Assembly: GCA_001298555.1 (NCBI GenBank)
Contig: LJCW01000098.1
Coordinates: forward strand, 33,222-97,221
Direction: 5' to 3'
Source of the DNA: Actinobacteria bacterium OV450
Lineage (GTDB): Bacteria; Actinomycetota; Actinomycetes; Streptomycetales; Streptomycetaceae
DNA length: 64,000 bases
Below the pieces are notes generated by a model. The model was given only the letters and a program-made list of their open reading frames with translations. It had not been told where the DNA came from and searched no databases. The translations under genes were made by a program, and so were the position numbers. Shown here one piece after another: positions 16,425 through 25,273 of the stretch. Each line of letters begins with the position of its first letter. Position 1 is the stretch's first letter.

Positions 16425-17864
16425 TCAGTGTGTGCGCCGCCACGGTCCGGTGATGGCCAGCATGATGCCGGGCTCCTGGATGTTGGCGTACAGGGTGCGC
16501 CCGTCCGGGGAGAAACAGACCCCCGTGAACTCGGAGTACTCGGGCTCCTGCGCCGTCCCGAGGTTCAGCTCGTTGCGCGCCAGCGGGTAGGTGCGCCCGG
16601 ACTCGGTGGCGCCGAACAGGTGCTGCAGACCGCTGCCGTCCTCGGCGATGACCAGACCGCCGTACGGGGAGACGGTGATGTTGTCGGGACCGTCGAAGGA
16701 GCCGTCCTTCGCCGGGTCTGCGTTCACCCCGAGCACGACCGTCAGCCGGATCGTGCGCCGCTTCGGGTCGTAGAACCACACCTGGCCGTCGTGGGCGGTG
16801 CCGGGGCTCTCCTCACGCGCGTACGAGGAGACGAAGTACGCGCCGCCGTCGGCCCACCACATGCCCTCCAGCTTGCGGGCGCGGGTCACCGTGCCGTCCG
16901 CGAACTGCTTGCGCACCGACACCGTCCGCGCGTCGCGGTCCGGCACGCTCACCCAGTCGACGCCGTAGACCGTGCCGATCCTCGTCGCGCGCGAGAGGTC
17001 GTCCACGAAGCGGCCCGCGCTGTCGAAGCACTTGGCCGCGGCCAGCACGCCGGCGTCGGCCGCGAGGGTGCGGAGCTTGCCGCGCCCGTGGCGGAAGCCG
17101 CTCGGCGGGGTCCAGCGGTAGAACAGCCCGTTGGGGCCGGAGGCGTCCTCGGTCAGGTAGGCGTGGCCCTGGCGCGGGTCGATGACGACCGCCTCGTGGG
17201 CGTAACGGCCGAAGGCCTTGACCGGCTGCGGATCGAGGTTGGCGCGCCGGTCGTGCGGGTCGACCTCGAACACGTACCCGTGGTCCTTGGTCATCCCGTT
17301 CTTGCCGGCCAGGTCTTCGGTCTCCTCGCAGGTCAGCCAGGTGTCCCAGGGGGTGGCGCCGCCCGCGCAGTTGGTGGACGTACCGGCGACGCCCACCCAT
17401 TCGGCGACCTCGCCGCCGCGGCGGACCTCGACGACCGTGCAGCCACCGGCCGCGGCCGGATCGTAGACGAGGCCCTCCGTCAGCGGGACGGGGTGGGCCC
17501 AGTTGGCCCGCCTGCCCTTGAGCTCGTGGTTGTTGACGAGGAGGGTGACCCCGCGGTGGCCCTCGAAGGCGGCCGTGCCGTCGTGGTTGGAGGGGGTGGA
17601 CTCGCCGGAGTCGAGGCGGGTGACACCGCTGTGGGTGATCACGCGGTAGCTGAACCCGGCGGGGAGGGCAAGCAGTCCGGCCGGGTCCGGGACGAGCGGC
17701 CCGTATCCGGGCTCGCAGGGCCGGCCGTGCTCGTCGCGCAGGGTGCTGTCGTCGGCCGCCAGTGCTCCCGGGGCGGTGGCGAGGGCGCCGACCGTCCCGG
17801 TGAGCGCCACTCCCGCGCCGGCGATGACGGTGCGGGCGGTGAAGTCTCTACGGCTGAGCGGCAT
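16425..17864 (-). CDS. Tat-exported PhoX-like (DUF839) phosphatase-family protein
   Basis: A 479-residue secreted protein. The N-terminus MPLSRRDFTARTVIAGAGVAL is a twin-arginine signal (SRRDFT) with an Ala-rich region ending near ALAAD. The body is the DUF839/PhoX beta-propeller family: LPAGFSYRVITHSG, LLVNNHELKG, GGCTVVEV, TWLTCEETEDLAGKNG, DPHDRRANLDPQPVKAFGRYAHEAVVID and GPDNITVSPYGGLVIAEDGSG. PhoX enzymes are Ca2+/Fe3+-dependent alkaline phosphatases. The conserved cysteine in LTCEETED and the EAVVID region fit, but activity is not proved. It stands alone and converges on the small gene upstream. Confidence 0.88.
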   Translation of the reverse strand: MPLSRRDFTARTVIAGAGVALTGTVGALATAPGALAADDSTLRDEHGRPCEPGYGPLVPDPAGLLALPAGFSYRVITHSGVTRLDSGESTPSNHDGTAAFEGHRGVTLLVNNHELKGRRANWAHPVPLTEGLVYDPAAAGGCTVVEVRRGGEVAEWVGVAGTSTNCAGGATPWDTWLTCEETEDLAGKNGMTKDHGYVFEVDPHDRRANLDPQPVKAFGRYAHEAVVIDPRQGHAYLTEDASGPNGLFYRWTPPSGFRHGRGKLRTLAADAGVLAAAKCFDSAGRFVDDLSRATRIGTVYGVDWVSVPDRDARTVSVRKQFADGTVTRARKLEGMWWADGGAYFVSSYAREESPGTAHDGQVWFYDPKRRTIRLTVVLGVNADPAKDGSFDGPDNITVSPYGGLVIAEDGSGLQHLFGATESGRTYPLARNELNLGTAQEPEYSEFTGVCFSPDGRTLYANIQEPGIMLAITGPWRRTH

Positions 17865-18174
17865 CGGGTCTCCAGGGGTGGGGAGGTGGTGCGCCTGTCG
17901 TGCGGTCGTCGGCGCACACGCTCCCGCCCGCACGTGAACGGCGGCTGAACTACCCGGGACGGGAAGCGGACCCCTTGCCGGTGGCCGGAATGGCCAACTC
18001 CGGCTCAGGAACGGCGCGTTCCGGGCTCCGCTCCGCCCAGGCCTCCTCGCCGATCGCCGCCCCGGTCCCCGCCGCCGCTCCGGTCCCCGCCGCCGCACCG
18101 GCACCGTGCGGCGCCCCGACCACCGGCACCGTGCGGCGCCCCGACCACCGGCACCGCGGGGTCTCCCCCCGGCG
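17865..18174. other. 310-nt intergenic region with tandem GC-rich repeats
   Basis: It lies between the stop codon of the 505-residue unknown gene and the start of the PhoX-like gene, both on the minus strand. The half next to the PhoX start should contain its promoter. The other half is built of repeats (see 18096-18157) plus two copies of GGTCCCCGCCGCCG. I see no gene. Confidence 0.5.
18096..18157. repeat. 25-bp direct tandem repeat, two full copies and a partial third
   Basis: The unit begins CACCGGCACCGTGCGG and ends CGCCCCGAC. It occurs identically at 18096-18120 and 18121-18145, with the first 11 bases again from 18146. It starts 18 nt downstream of the neighbouring minus-strand gene's stop codon. 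Exact identity implies a recent duplication. Confidence 0.88.
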
Positions 18175-19692
18175 TCAGGCCTGTCGCGAACGCGCCTTGA
18201 AGGCGGCCTTGCGGGCCTCCTTGGCCGCCTTCCTGTCCGGGTGCATCCGGCCCATGGCCTCCAGCACGGCCACCGTCGCCGGGTGCTCCACCCGCCAGAC
18301 CTGGTCGAAGAACCCCGCGTGGTGGGCGGTCAGCGACTGCATCAGCAGCGGAAGTTCCTCCGTCTCCCCGTCCGCGGCGAGCTGCGCCGCGATCGTGTCG
18401 ACGGTCAGCCAGAACACCATGGCCCCGTCCGGCGCCGGTACGTCGGCCACCCCGCGCTCGGCGAGCCACACCCGGGCGAGCCCGCCCAGCTCCGGGTCGT
18501 CCAGCACCGCCCGGACCGCGGGCTCGGCCTCCGGGCCGGCCGGTGCGAGGGCCTGCTGGCAGCGCAGCCGGCGCAACGGGCCGCCCTCGTCGGCGCCCCG
18601 GGCGGCGGCCAGCAGCTCGGCGACCGCGACCGGCACTTCGCGGCCCGCGAGCCACTGCTCGATCTCGGCCTGGGCCGCGCCCTCGGGGTAGCCGGAGACG
18701 GCGTCGAGCAGGGCGTCCGCGCCCTTGTCGGCCAGTTCGCCCACGGCGGGGGCGGCGATCCCGGCCTCCAGCATGCGGGCGCGGATCCCGTACAGGCCGA
18801 GCGGGGTCAGCCGCACCATCCCGTACCGGGAGACGTCCTCGTCGTCGACGGCGCTGGCCACCGAACCGGCCGCGAGCTCCTCGTCGTCGGCCTCCGCCAT
18901 GAGCGCCTCGTCGACGGGCCGGAACTCGACGAGCCCGATGGGCTCCAGCTGCCGGAACTGGTCGTCGAGGCGCATCATCGCGTCCGAGACCTGCTCCAGC
19001 ACGGCGTCGGTCGGATCGCGCATGTCGTCGGGGACGACCATCGAGGCGGCGAGCACGGGCAGCGGGACCGGCCCGTCCGATGCGCCGTGTTCGGAGACGG
19101 AGAGCAGGTAGAGGTTGGCGAGGACCCCGTCGAGGAAGTCCGCCTCGCGGCCGGGATTCCAGTCGAGCCGGTCGAAGTCGATCTCACCGCCCGCGTCCAA
19201 CGCGTCGACGAGGTCGTCCAGATCGGGCACGGCCGCGTCGGCGAGCACGGTGTCGAGGGCCGCCAGCCACAGGTCGAGCACGTCACCGGGCGCGCCGCCG
19301 GTCACCAGCGCCAGGTCCTCGCCGGGGACGGCGGTGCCGGACTCCCCCTCGGCGCCCCCACCGCCATCACCGCCGTCACTCCGGTCACCCCCGTCACCCC
19401 CCTCATCGGGTTCGGTCACGTCGACGAGGCCGGTGTCCACGGCGACCCGCCAGGCCTGGCTCGCGAGCACCGGCCCCTCCTCGTCGGCGGGGTCGAGCCC
19501 GAGCACGGCGGCGGCCTCGGGCAGCTGGACGGCGACGAGTTCGCCGCCGACGCCGACGCGGGTGTCCGGTCCGGCCCAGCGGGCCAGCCGTACGGCGCGG
19601 GCGAACAGGGGGGCGGCAAGGGCGTCGCGGGCCAGTTCCGCATCGGAGGGCAGCCGTACCGGCGGCAGCGTGGGGTGCGGCTCTGCGGACAT
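18175..19692 (-). CDS. Conserved hypothetical protein, acidic, 505 aa
   Basis: I do not recognise a domain. It is a large acidic, probably cytosolic and mostly helical protein, starting MSAEPHPTLPPVRLPSDAEL. Features are a first region of about 110 residues resembling a helical adaptor (WRVAVDTGLVDVTEPDEG), a Gly/Asp-rich low-complexity insert near residue 100-115, a middle region with VRLTPLGLYGIRARMLEAGI reminiscent of winged-helix proteins, and a basic C-terminus (DRKAAKEARKAAFKARSRQA). ATG 19692 was chosen because upstream codons are Pro/Arg-rich. Divergent from the secreted nuclease gene. Confidence 0.75.
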   Translation of the reverse strand: MSAEPHPTLPPVRLPSDAELARDALAAPLFARAVRLARWAGPDTRVGVGGELVAVQLPEAAAVLGLDPADEEGPVLASQAWRVAVDTGLVDVTEPDEGGDGGDRSDGGDGGGGAEGESGTAVPGEDLALVTGGAPGDVLDLWLAALDTVLADAAVPDLDDLVDALDAGGEIDFDRLDWNPGREADFLDGVLANLYLLSVSEHGASDGPVPLPVLAASMVVPDDMRDPTDAVLEQVSDAMMRLDDQFRQLEPIGLVEFRPVDEALMAEADDEELAAGSVASAVDDEDVSRYGMVRLTPLGLYGIRARMLEAGIAAPAVGELADKGADALLDAVSGYPEGAAQAEIEQWLAGREVPVAVAELLAAARGADEGGPLRRLRCQQALAPAGPEAEPAVRAVLDDPELGGLARVWLAERGVADVPAPDGAMVFWLTVDTIAAQLAADGETEELPLLMQSLTAHHAGFFDQVWRVEHPATVAVLEAMGRMHPDRKAAKEARKAAFKARSRQA

Positions 19693-20011
19693 GGGGCGGT
19701 CTCCTCGCGGACGCGGTGGGGCGGCGGGCACGGCCCCCGTCGGGCGGCCGTCCGGCGAACCAGAGTAGACGCATTTCGGGCGCGCCCGGTGGGCCATCTC
19801 CTTTGGTTCATCCCACAGTCAGCCGCCGTATGCCCTGGAGACCTTGACAACTTCCCTGGTCACACAGGAAATTGACGCGCGTAGATCTATGGGGAACCGG
19901 CGGGATTCCTGCGGATCTCCTGCGGCTCAGCCGTGGAACCCCCGTACGAATCCGGCCAAAACCACGCATCACCCTTCGTTTTCCTTCCTCCACACACCGG
20001 AGTTCCTGACC
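19693..20011. promoter_or_regulatory. Divergent promoter region of the 505-aa unknown gene and the secreted nuclease gene
   Basis: 319 nt without a gene. A TTGACA hexamer at 19844-19849 is the best -35 candidate for the nuclease gene, although no good -10 lies at the usual spacing. The region 19840-19990 is clearly less GC-rich than its surroundings (for example AGATCTATGGGG and CCAAAACCACGCATCACCC), as expected for regulatory DNA. Confidence 0.45.
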
Positions 20012-21853
20012 ATGCGCTCCTCGCATCCCCGTTCCGCCGCCGTCTCGGCACTCGTCGCCACCGCCCTGGCCACCGGTCTGCTGGCGGGCACCGCCGACGC
20101 GGCCGAAGGCGCCGCGTCCGCCGATCCGATACGCATCCACGACATCCAGGGCACCACCCGGATATCGCCGCTCAACGGCAAGCAGGTGGCCGATGTCGCG
20201 GGCATCGTGACGGGTGTGCGCACCTACGGCTCGCGCGGCTTCTGGATGCAGGACCCGGACGCCGACGACAACGACGCGACCAGTGAGGGCATCTTCGTCT
20301 TCACCAGCTCCGTCCCGACCGTGGCCGTCGGCGACGCCGTCAAGGTCTCCGGTCTGGTCGGCGAGTACACCCCCGGGGGCGTCTCCTCCGGCAACCAGTC
20401 GGTCACCCAGATCTCCAAGCCCGCCGTGACCGTGCTCTCCTCGGGCAACGCGCTGCCCGAGGCCACCGCGATCAACGAGTACAACGTGCCCGCCGCGTAC
20501 GCCCCGGCGGGCGACCCGGCCGCCGCGAACAGCATCAACGGCCTGACGCTGGAGCCCTCGCGCTACGCCCTGGACTTCTACGAGTCCCTCGAGGGCATGA
20601 ACGTGAAGATCGGCACCTCGCGGGTGGTCGGCGCCACGGACCCGCACGCGGAGCTGTGGGTCACGGTGAAGGGCTGGGAGAACACCGCCAAGCGCGGCGG
20701 CACCCTCTACGGTTCGTACGAGTCCCAGAACACCGGCCGGCTCCAGGTCCAGCAGCTCGCGCCGCTCGCGCAGCAGCCCTTCCCGGTGGCGAACGTCGGC
20801 GACAAGCTGACCGGCACCACCGAGGGCCCGCTGGACTTCAACCAGTTCGGCGGCTACACGCTGGTGGCCCGCACCCTCGGCACGGTCACGGCGGGCACCC
20901 TCGCCCCCGAGAAGACCAAGGCCCAGGCTCCCGGCGAGCTCGCGGTGGCCACGTACAACGTGGAGAACCTCGACCCGACCGACCCCCAGGAGAAGTTCGA
21001 CAACCTGGCTAAGGCGGTCGTCGAGAACCTCGCCTCGCCCGACATCGTGGCCCTGGAGGAGATCCAGGACAACAACGGCGCCAAGAACGACGGCACCGTC
21101 TCGGCCGAGGAGACCATCAAGAAGTTCACCGCGGCCATCGCGGCGGCGGGCGGCCCGGCCTACGAGTGGCGGACCATCAACCCCGAGAACAACAAGGACG
21201 GCGGCGAGCCCGGCGGCAACATCCGCCAGGTGTTCCTCTTCAACCCCGCCCGCGTCTCCTTCACCGACCGCGCCGCGGGCGACTCGCTGACCGCGACCGG
21301 CGTGACCAAGGAGAACGGCAAGGCCGCCCTGACCCACTCCCCCGGCCGGATCGACCCGGCCAACCCGGCGTGGGCCGACAGCCGCAAGCCGCTGGCCGGC
21401 GAGTTCGTCTTCCGTGGCCGCACGGTCTTCGTCATCGCCAACCACTTCGGCTCCAAGGGCGGCGACGAGGGCCTGACCTCGGTCCACCAGCCCCCGGTCC
21501 GCTCCTCGGAGGCCAAGCGGCTGCTCCAGGCGCAGGCGGTGAACTCCTTCGTCAAGGACATCCTCGCGGCCGACAAGAACGCGGACGTCCTCGCCGTCGG
21601 CGACATCAACGACTTCGAGTTCTCGGGCACCGCGAAGGCGCTGGAGGACGGCGGGGCGCTGTACTCGGCGATCAAGTCGCTGCCGAAGGCGGAGCGCTAC
21701 TCGTACGTGTACCAGGGCAACGCACAGGTGCTGGACCAGATCCTGACCAGCCCGGCGATCAAGAACTTCACGTACGACAGCGTGCACATCAACGCGGAGT
21801 TCTCGGCGCAGAACAGCGACCACGACCCGCAGGTGCTGCGCTTCCGCCCGTGA
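20012..21853 (+). CDS. Secreted endonuclease/exonuclease/phosphatase-family nuclease (ExeM/NucH-like)
   Basis: A 613-residue exported protein with a Sec signal peptide (MRSSHPRSAAVSALVATALA, cleavage near ADA). An N-terminal OB-fold-like module (IHDIQGTTRISPLNGKQVADVAGIV, GFWMQDPDADDN) precedes the EEP catalytic domain: LAVATYNVENLDP, DIVALEEIQDNNG (catalytic Glu), VIANHFGSKGGD (His), LAVGDINDFEFSG (Asp/Asn) and the terminal NSDHDPQVLRF (Asp-His). This architecture matches extracellular DNases of the ExeM/NucH type that degrade DNA, often in phosphate scavenging or biofilm matrix turnover. ATG 20012 gives a proper signal peptide; an upstream start would add a non-signal leader. A terminator follows. 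Confidence 0.92.
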   Translation: MRSSHPRSAAVSALVATALATGLLAGTADAAEGAASADPIRIHDIQGTTRISPLNGKQVADVAGIVTGVRTYGSRGFWMQDPDADDNDATSEGIFVFTSSVPTVAVGDAVKVSGLVGEYTPGGVSSGNQSVTQISKPAVTVLSSGNALPEATAINEYNVPAAYAPAGDPAAANSINGLTLEPSRYALDFYESLEGMNVKIGTSRVVGATDPHAELWVTVKGWENTAKRGGTLYGSYESQNTGRLQVQQLAPLAQQPFPVANVGDKLTGTTEGPLDFNQFGGYTLVARTLGTVTAGTLAPEKTKAQAPGELAVATYNVENLDPTDPQEKFDNLAKAVVENLASPDIVALEEIQDNNGAKNDGTVSAEETIKKFTAAIAAAGGPAYEWRTINPENNKDGGEPGGNIRQVFLFNPARVSFTDRAAGDSLTATGVTKENGKAALTHSPGRIDPANPAWADSRKPLAGEFVFRGRTVFVIANHFGSKGGDEGLTSVHQPPVRSSEAKRLLQAQAVNSFVKDILAADKNADVLAVGDINDFEFSGTAKALEDGGALYSAIKSLPKAERYSYVYQGNAQVLDQILTSPAIKNFTYDSVHINAEFSAQNSDHDPQVLRFRP

Positions 21854-21874
21854 CCCCGGCACGGACCTGAGTCA

Positions 21875-21909
21875 CAGGGGGCCCGGGCGCGTCTGCTCCG
21901 GGCCCCCTG
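21875..21909 (+). terminator. 12-bp hairpin terminator of the secreted nuclease gene
   Basis: CAGGGGGCCCGG (21875-21886) pairs perfectly with CCGGGCCCCCTG (21898-21909) around an 11-nt loop, beginning 21 nt after the stop codon and ending 14 nt before the next gene. Confidence 0.85.
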
Positions 21910-21923
21910 CCACACTTCCGGTC

Positions 21924-22367
21924 ATGATCTTCCGTATCGCCACCCGTGAGGACCTGCCCGTCGTACTGGGCCTGCTGGCGGACGCCGGCGAGGAGCGGGC
22001 CGAGGTCACCGAGGCGCACGAACGGGCCTTCGCCGCCATCGAGGCGGACCCGCGCAACGAGATGCTGGTCCTCGCCGAGGCCGGGACGGGGACGGTGCTG
22101 GGCTGCCTGCAGCTGACGTACGTCCCCGGCCTCGGCCAGGGCGGACGCGAACGGGCGCTGGTCGAGGCGGTACGGGTGCGCGCCGACCGGCGGGGCGGCG
22201 GGCTCGGCGCGGAGCTGATGCGGCTCGCGGTGGCGCGGGCGCGCGGGCGCGGCTGCGGGCTGGTGCAGCTGACCAGCAACAAGCAGCGGGCGGACGCCCA
22301 CCGCTTCTACGAGCGGCTGGGCTTCGCGCGCAGTCACGAGGGGTTCAAGCTGCGCCTGGAGCAGTGA
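21924..22367 (+). CDS. GNAT-family N-acetyltransferase
   Basis: A 147-residue single-domain acetyltransferase. The acetyl-CoA loop is VRVRADRRGGGLGAELMRLAV (R-x-x-G-x-G-x-G/A), with the preceding strand GCLQLTYVPGL and motif B LTSNKQRADAHRFYERLGF. The substrate is unknown. The start ATG is only 14 nt after the nuclease terminator, and I see no strong ribosome-binding site. Confidence 0.9.
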   Translation: MIFRIATREDLPVVLGLLADAGEERAEVTEAHERAFAAIEADPRNEMLVLAEAGTGTVLGCLQLTYVPGLGQGGRERALVEAVRVRADRRGGGLGAELMRLAVARARGRGCGLVQLTSNKQRADAHRFYERLGFARSHEGFKLRLEQ

Positions 22368-22524
22368 GCGAGTGGGCGCCGGCGCCGCACTGGGGCCTCT
22401 GCGGGGAAGTCGGGGACTTTCGGCCCTGGCGTGACGCTCGCCACATCGTGACCCATTCGACCCGGGTTGTGGTGTTGAGTGTCCCCACGCTCCACCATGT
22501 CCCCCCGCACCCCCGGAGGACCGC

Positions 22525-22779
22525 GTGTTCGCCTCGCTCTCCCTCGCCCAGGAAATCGGCCTCGCCGTCCTGCTCGTGGCCGCCGCCGTGTGGGTGCTCG
22601 GCTTCGGCCACATGCTGTGGGACTCCCGCTTCCACCACGCGGAGCCCGGTGCGCACGAGGGCATCGCGGTGATCCCGGCCCAGCGCAGCGCGGCCACGCA
22701 CCCGATGGAGTCGGTCGAGCTGACCGAGGCCGAGGAAGAGGCCTTCGCGGGCCTGATCCGCAGCCTCCCCCTCCACTGA
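22525..22779 (+). CDS. Small single-pass membrane protein (84 aa)
   Basis: The GTG start at 22525 has a perfect GGAGGA ribosome-binding site 5 nt upstream, which argues strongly for a real gene. The N-terminal third is one hydrophobic helix (IGLAVLLVAAAVWVLGFGHML). The rest is a soluble tail with an acidic patch, ELTEAEEEAFAGLIRSL. No known function. It converges on dapD with a strong bidirectional terminator between them. Confidence 0.72.
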   Translation: MFASLSLAQEIGLAVLLVAAAVWVLGFGHMLWDSRFHHAEPGAHEGIAVIPAQRSAATHPMESVELTEAEEEAFAGLIRSLPLH

Positions 22780-22850
22780 CCCGCCCGCCTCCGGCGGCGC
22801 CCTCCCCCGCTCGGGGCGGGAGGACGTCCCGGGACGCGGCACGGGAGAGG

Positions 22851-22896
22851 CACGACGCCCTCACCGCCCCCTGTCGGGGCCGGTGAGGGCGTCGTG
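22851..22896. terminator. Strong bidirectional terminator between the small membrane protein gene and dapD
   Basis: A 16-bp perfect stem (CACGACGCCCTCACCG at 22851-22866 with 22881-22896) is extended inward by CCCC/GGGG with one bulged base and a 5-nt loop. It lies between convergent genes. Confidence 0.9.
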
Positions 22897-22928
22897 GCGT
22901 GCCGGGCCGCCGGGTCCGGTCACGGCGG

Positions 22929-23909
22929 TCAGTTGTGGCTGTGCAGGACCTCGTTCAGGCCGCCCCAGACCGCGTTGTTCGGGCGGGCCTCGACCGTGCC
23001 GGTGACCGAGTTGCGGCGGAAGAGGATGTTGCTCGCGCCGGAGAGCTCCAGGGCCTTGACGATCTGGCCGTCCGGGAGGGTGACGCGGGTGCCCGCGGTC
23101 ACGTACAGGCCGGCCTCGACGATGCACTCGTCGCCCAGGGCGATGCCCACGCCCGCCTCGGCGCCGATCAGGCAGCGCTCGCCGATCGAGATGATCTGCT
23201 TGCCGCCGCCCGAGAGGGTGCCCATCGTGGAGGCGCCGCCGCCGATGTCGGAGCCGTTGCCGATCACGACGCCCGCCGAGATGCGGCCCTCGATCATGGA
23301 GGTGCCGAGGGTGCCGGCGTTGAAGTTGACGAAGCCCTCGTGCATGACGGTGGTGCCCTCGGCGAGGTGCGCGCCCAGGCGGACCCGGTCCGCGTCGGCG
23401 ATGCGCACGCCCTTGGGGGCGACGTAGTCCGTCATCCGCGGGAACTTGTCGATCGAGGTGACCTGGAGGTACAGGCCCTCGGCGCGCGCGTTCAGCCGTA
23501 CGGTCTCCACCTGGTCGACGGCGACCGGGCCCAGCGAGGTCCAGGCGACGTTGGCCAGCAGCCCGAAGACGCCGTCCAGGCTCTGGCCGTGCGGCTTGAC
23601 CAGGCGGTGGCTGAGCAGGTGCAGGCGCAGGTACGCGTCGTGCGCGTCCAGCGGCTTGTCCTCCAGGGAGGAGATCACGGTGCGGACGGCTACGACCTCG
23701 ACGTCGCGGACCGCGTCCAGGCGGATCGCCTTGGCCGCGGCGGCACCCAGGAGCTGCACGGCCTGGTCGGCGGTGAGGCGCTCGGTGCCGGCCGGGCCGG
23801 GCTCGGCGACCAGCTCGGGGGCGGGGAACCAGGTGTCGAGGACGGTGCCGTCGGCGGCGATGGTGGCAAGTCCGGCGGCGACGGCGCCGGTGGTACGCGT
23901 AGCAGTCAT
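22929..23909 (-). CDS. dapD: 2,3,4,5-tetrahydropyridine-2,6-dicarboxylate N-succinyltransferase
   Basis: A 326-residue enzyme of the succinylase branch of lysine and diaminopimelate synthesis. It transfers succinyl from succinyl-CoA to tetrahydrodipicolinate in the cytosol. The long N-terminal domain (starts [20 protein letters not shown]) is the actinobacterial DapD type. The left-handed beta-helix made of hexapeptide repeats follows ([58 protein letters not shown]). The C-terminus reads [17 protein letters not shown] monocistronic arrangement is likely. Confidence 0.95.
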   Translation of the reverse strand: MTATRTTGAVAAGLATIAADGTVLDTWFPAPELVAEPGPAGTERLTADQAVQLLGAAAAKAIRLDAVRDVEVVAVRTVISSLEDKPLDAHDAYLRLHLLSHRLVKPHGQSLDGVFGLLANVAWTSLGPVAVDQVETVRLNARAEGLYLQVTSIDKFPRMTDYVAPKGVRIADADRVRLGAHLAEGTTVMHEGFVNFNAGTLGTSMIEGRISAGVVIGNGSDIGGGASTMGTLSGGGKQIISIGERCLIGAEAGVGIALGDECIVEAGLYVTAGTRVTLPDGQIVKALELSGASNILFRRNSVTGTVEARPNNAVWGGLNEVLHSHN

Positions 23910-23918
23910 GCCCGAAAC

Positions 23919-25172
23919 CTAACCGGCGACGGCCCGAGGGTGCGAACCGGTCTCATGTGCCGGTCGCGCCGCGTGTCGCGCCGCGCGGCCTGCCTCGCGC
24001 CGCGCCTCACGCCGCGCCGCGTACAGCACGGCCGCGCCCGCGCCCGCCGCCAGCGCGGCGCACAGCGGCCACAGCAGCCCCGGCACGGCCGTGTACAGGG
24101 CTCCGCCGAGCGGCGGCCCCAGGACGACGCCGCTGACCGAGACGCCGGCGTACAGGCTCTGGAACCGTCCCATGGCGTGCTCGGGCGCCTGGTCGGCGAC
24201 GTACGCGGTGGCGGTGGTCTTGTACAGGATCTCGCCGAGGCTGAGCAGCACCATCATGGCGGCGGCGCTCGCGATCCCGACCCCGGCCAGCAGGGCCGCG
24301 TACCCGGCGCCGACCAGGAGGAGGCCGGCCCCGACGACGGGGAGCGGAGGCCGGGCGCGCAGCGCGACGGCCGCCGGGAGCTCCAGCAGCAGGATGACGG
24401 CGCCGTTGAGGGCGATGACGAATCCGAAGGAGCGGGTGTCGAACCCGTGGTCGGCGAGGAAGACGGGGAACGTGCCGTACTGCTGGCGGTAGACGAGGTC
24501 GGTCACCAGGATCGCGCCGAGCAGGACGAGAACGGCCGGGCGGGCCCGGAGCTCCTCCCACACGCCGCGACCCAGACCCCCGTCCGGGGCCGCGGCGGTG
24601 CGTGAGGTGCCGCGGGCCGGGACGACCCGCGCGGTCCAGAGGGCGAAGAAGAGGGTGCCGAGGCCGTCGCCGACGAAGAGCCAGTCGTACGAGAGCCCGG
24701 TCGCGATCAGCGCCCCGAGGGGCGGGCCGAGGGTGAAGCCGCCGTTGGAGACGCAGCGGACCACCGCGAAGGCCTGCCGGCGGGCCCCCTCGGGAACGGT
24801 GACGGCGACCAGCGCCGAGTTGGCGGCCCGGACCACGCCGGAGGCGTACTGGGCCAGCGGCAGGGCCGCGTAGAGCGCGGCGGTGGGCAGCAGCGGGAAC
24901 GACATCAGGGCGAGGCCGCCTGCGGTGGACGCGGCGAGCAGCACCCGGCGGTGGCCGAAGCGGTCGCCGTACCAGCCGCCGGTGAGGTTGCCGGCGACGA
25001 GGCCGACGCCGCCGATGCCGGTGACCAGGCCCGCCTGGGCGGTGCCGAGGCCGCGCGGGCCGGTCAGGTACAGGAAGACGAAGACGAACGTGAAGCTGAC
25101 GACGGCGTTGACGAACACCCCGGCCGCCAGCAGCCACACCACTCTGGGCACGTCCTTGAGGCCCTGCACCAC
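23919..25172 (-). CDS. Major facilitator superfamily transporter (probable drug/metabolite exporter)
   Basis: A 417-residue protein with about twelve hydrophobic segments. The MFS motif-A-like loop is present (GGWYGDRFGHRRVLLAAS, between the second and third helices), with motif-C-type glycines further on. I chose GTG 25172 because GGGGAG lies 8 nt upstream and the first helix (VVWLLAAGVFVNAVVSFTFVFV) follows after a short cytoplasmic start; GTG 25169 is equally possible. It ends in a basic cytoplasmic tail. It is divergent from an HxlR-peroxiredoxin regulator gene with a palindrome between them, so it is probably the regulator's target and exports a toxic or redox-active compound. The substrate is unknown. 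Confidence 0.88.
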   Translation of the reverse strand: MVQGLKDVPRVVWLLAAGVFVNAVVSFTFVFVFLYLTGPRGLGTAQAGLVTGIGGVGLVAGNLTGGWYGDRFGHRRVLLAASTAGGLALMSFPLLPTAALYAALPLAQYASGVVRAANSALVAVTVPEGARRQAFAVVRCVSNGGFTLGPPLGALIATGLSYDWLFVGDGLGTLFFALWTARVVPARGTSRTAAAPDGGLGRGVWEELRARPAVLVLLGAILVTDLVYRQQYGTFPVFLADHGFDTRSFGFVIALNGAVILLLELPAAVALRARPPLPVVGAGLLLVGAGYAALLAGVGIASAAAMMVLLSLGEILYKTTATAYVADQAPEHAMGRFQSLYAGVSVSGVVLGPPLGGALYTAVPGLLWPLCAALAAGAGAAVLYAARREARREAGRAARHAARPAHETGSHPRAVAG

Positions 25173-25210
25173 GCCACCCACTCCCCTGCGGTTCCCCGGA
25201 AAACCAGTAA

Positions 25211-25225
25211 GTTCCTTTTGGGAAC
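25211..25225. promoter_or_regulatory. Inverted repeat GTTCC-N5-GGAAC in the divergent promoter, candidate HxlR operator
   Basis: GTTCC (25211-25215) and GGAAC (25221-25225) flank the 5-nt TTTTG. The element is 38 nt upstream of the exporter start and 48 nt upstream of the regulator start, and sits in the only AT-richer stretch of the intergenic region. HxlR-family dimers bind palindromic or repeated half-sites of this length. Function is inferred from position. Confidence 0.6.
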
Positions 25226-25273
25226 GGACTATGTCAGCATGACAGCCTTGGGTCAACGGACAAAGGAGCCCCC

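Noticed and set aside
18096..18157. Short CRISPR-like array
   Set aside because: The repeats are directly adjacent with no unique spacers, there are fewer than three units, and no cas genes are present.
22929..23909. Hexapeptide-repeat acetyltransferase of unknown type
   Set aside because: The long N-terminal domain and terminal motif fit actinobacterial DapD specifically.
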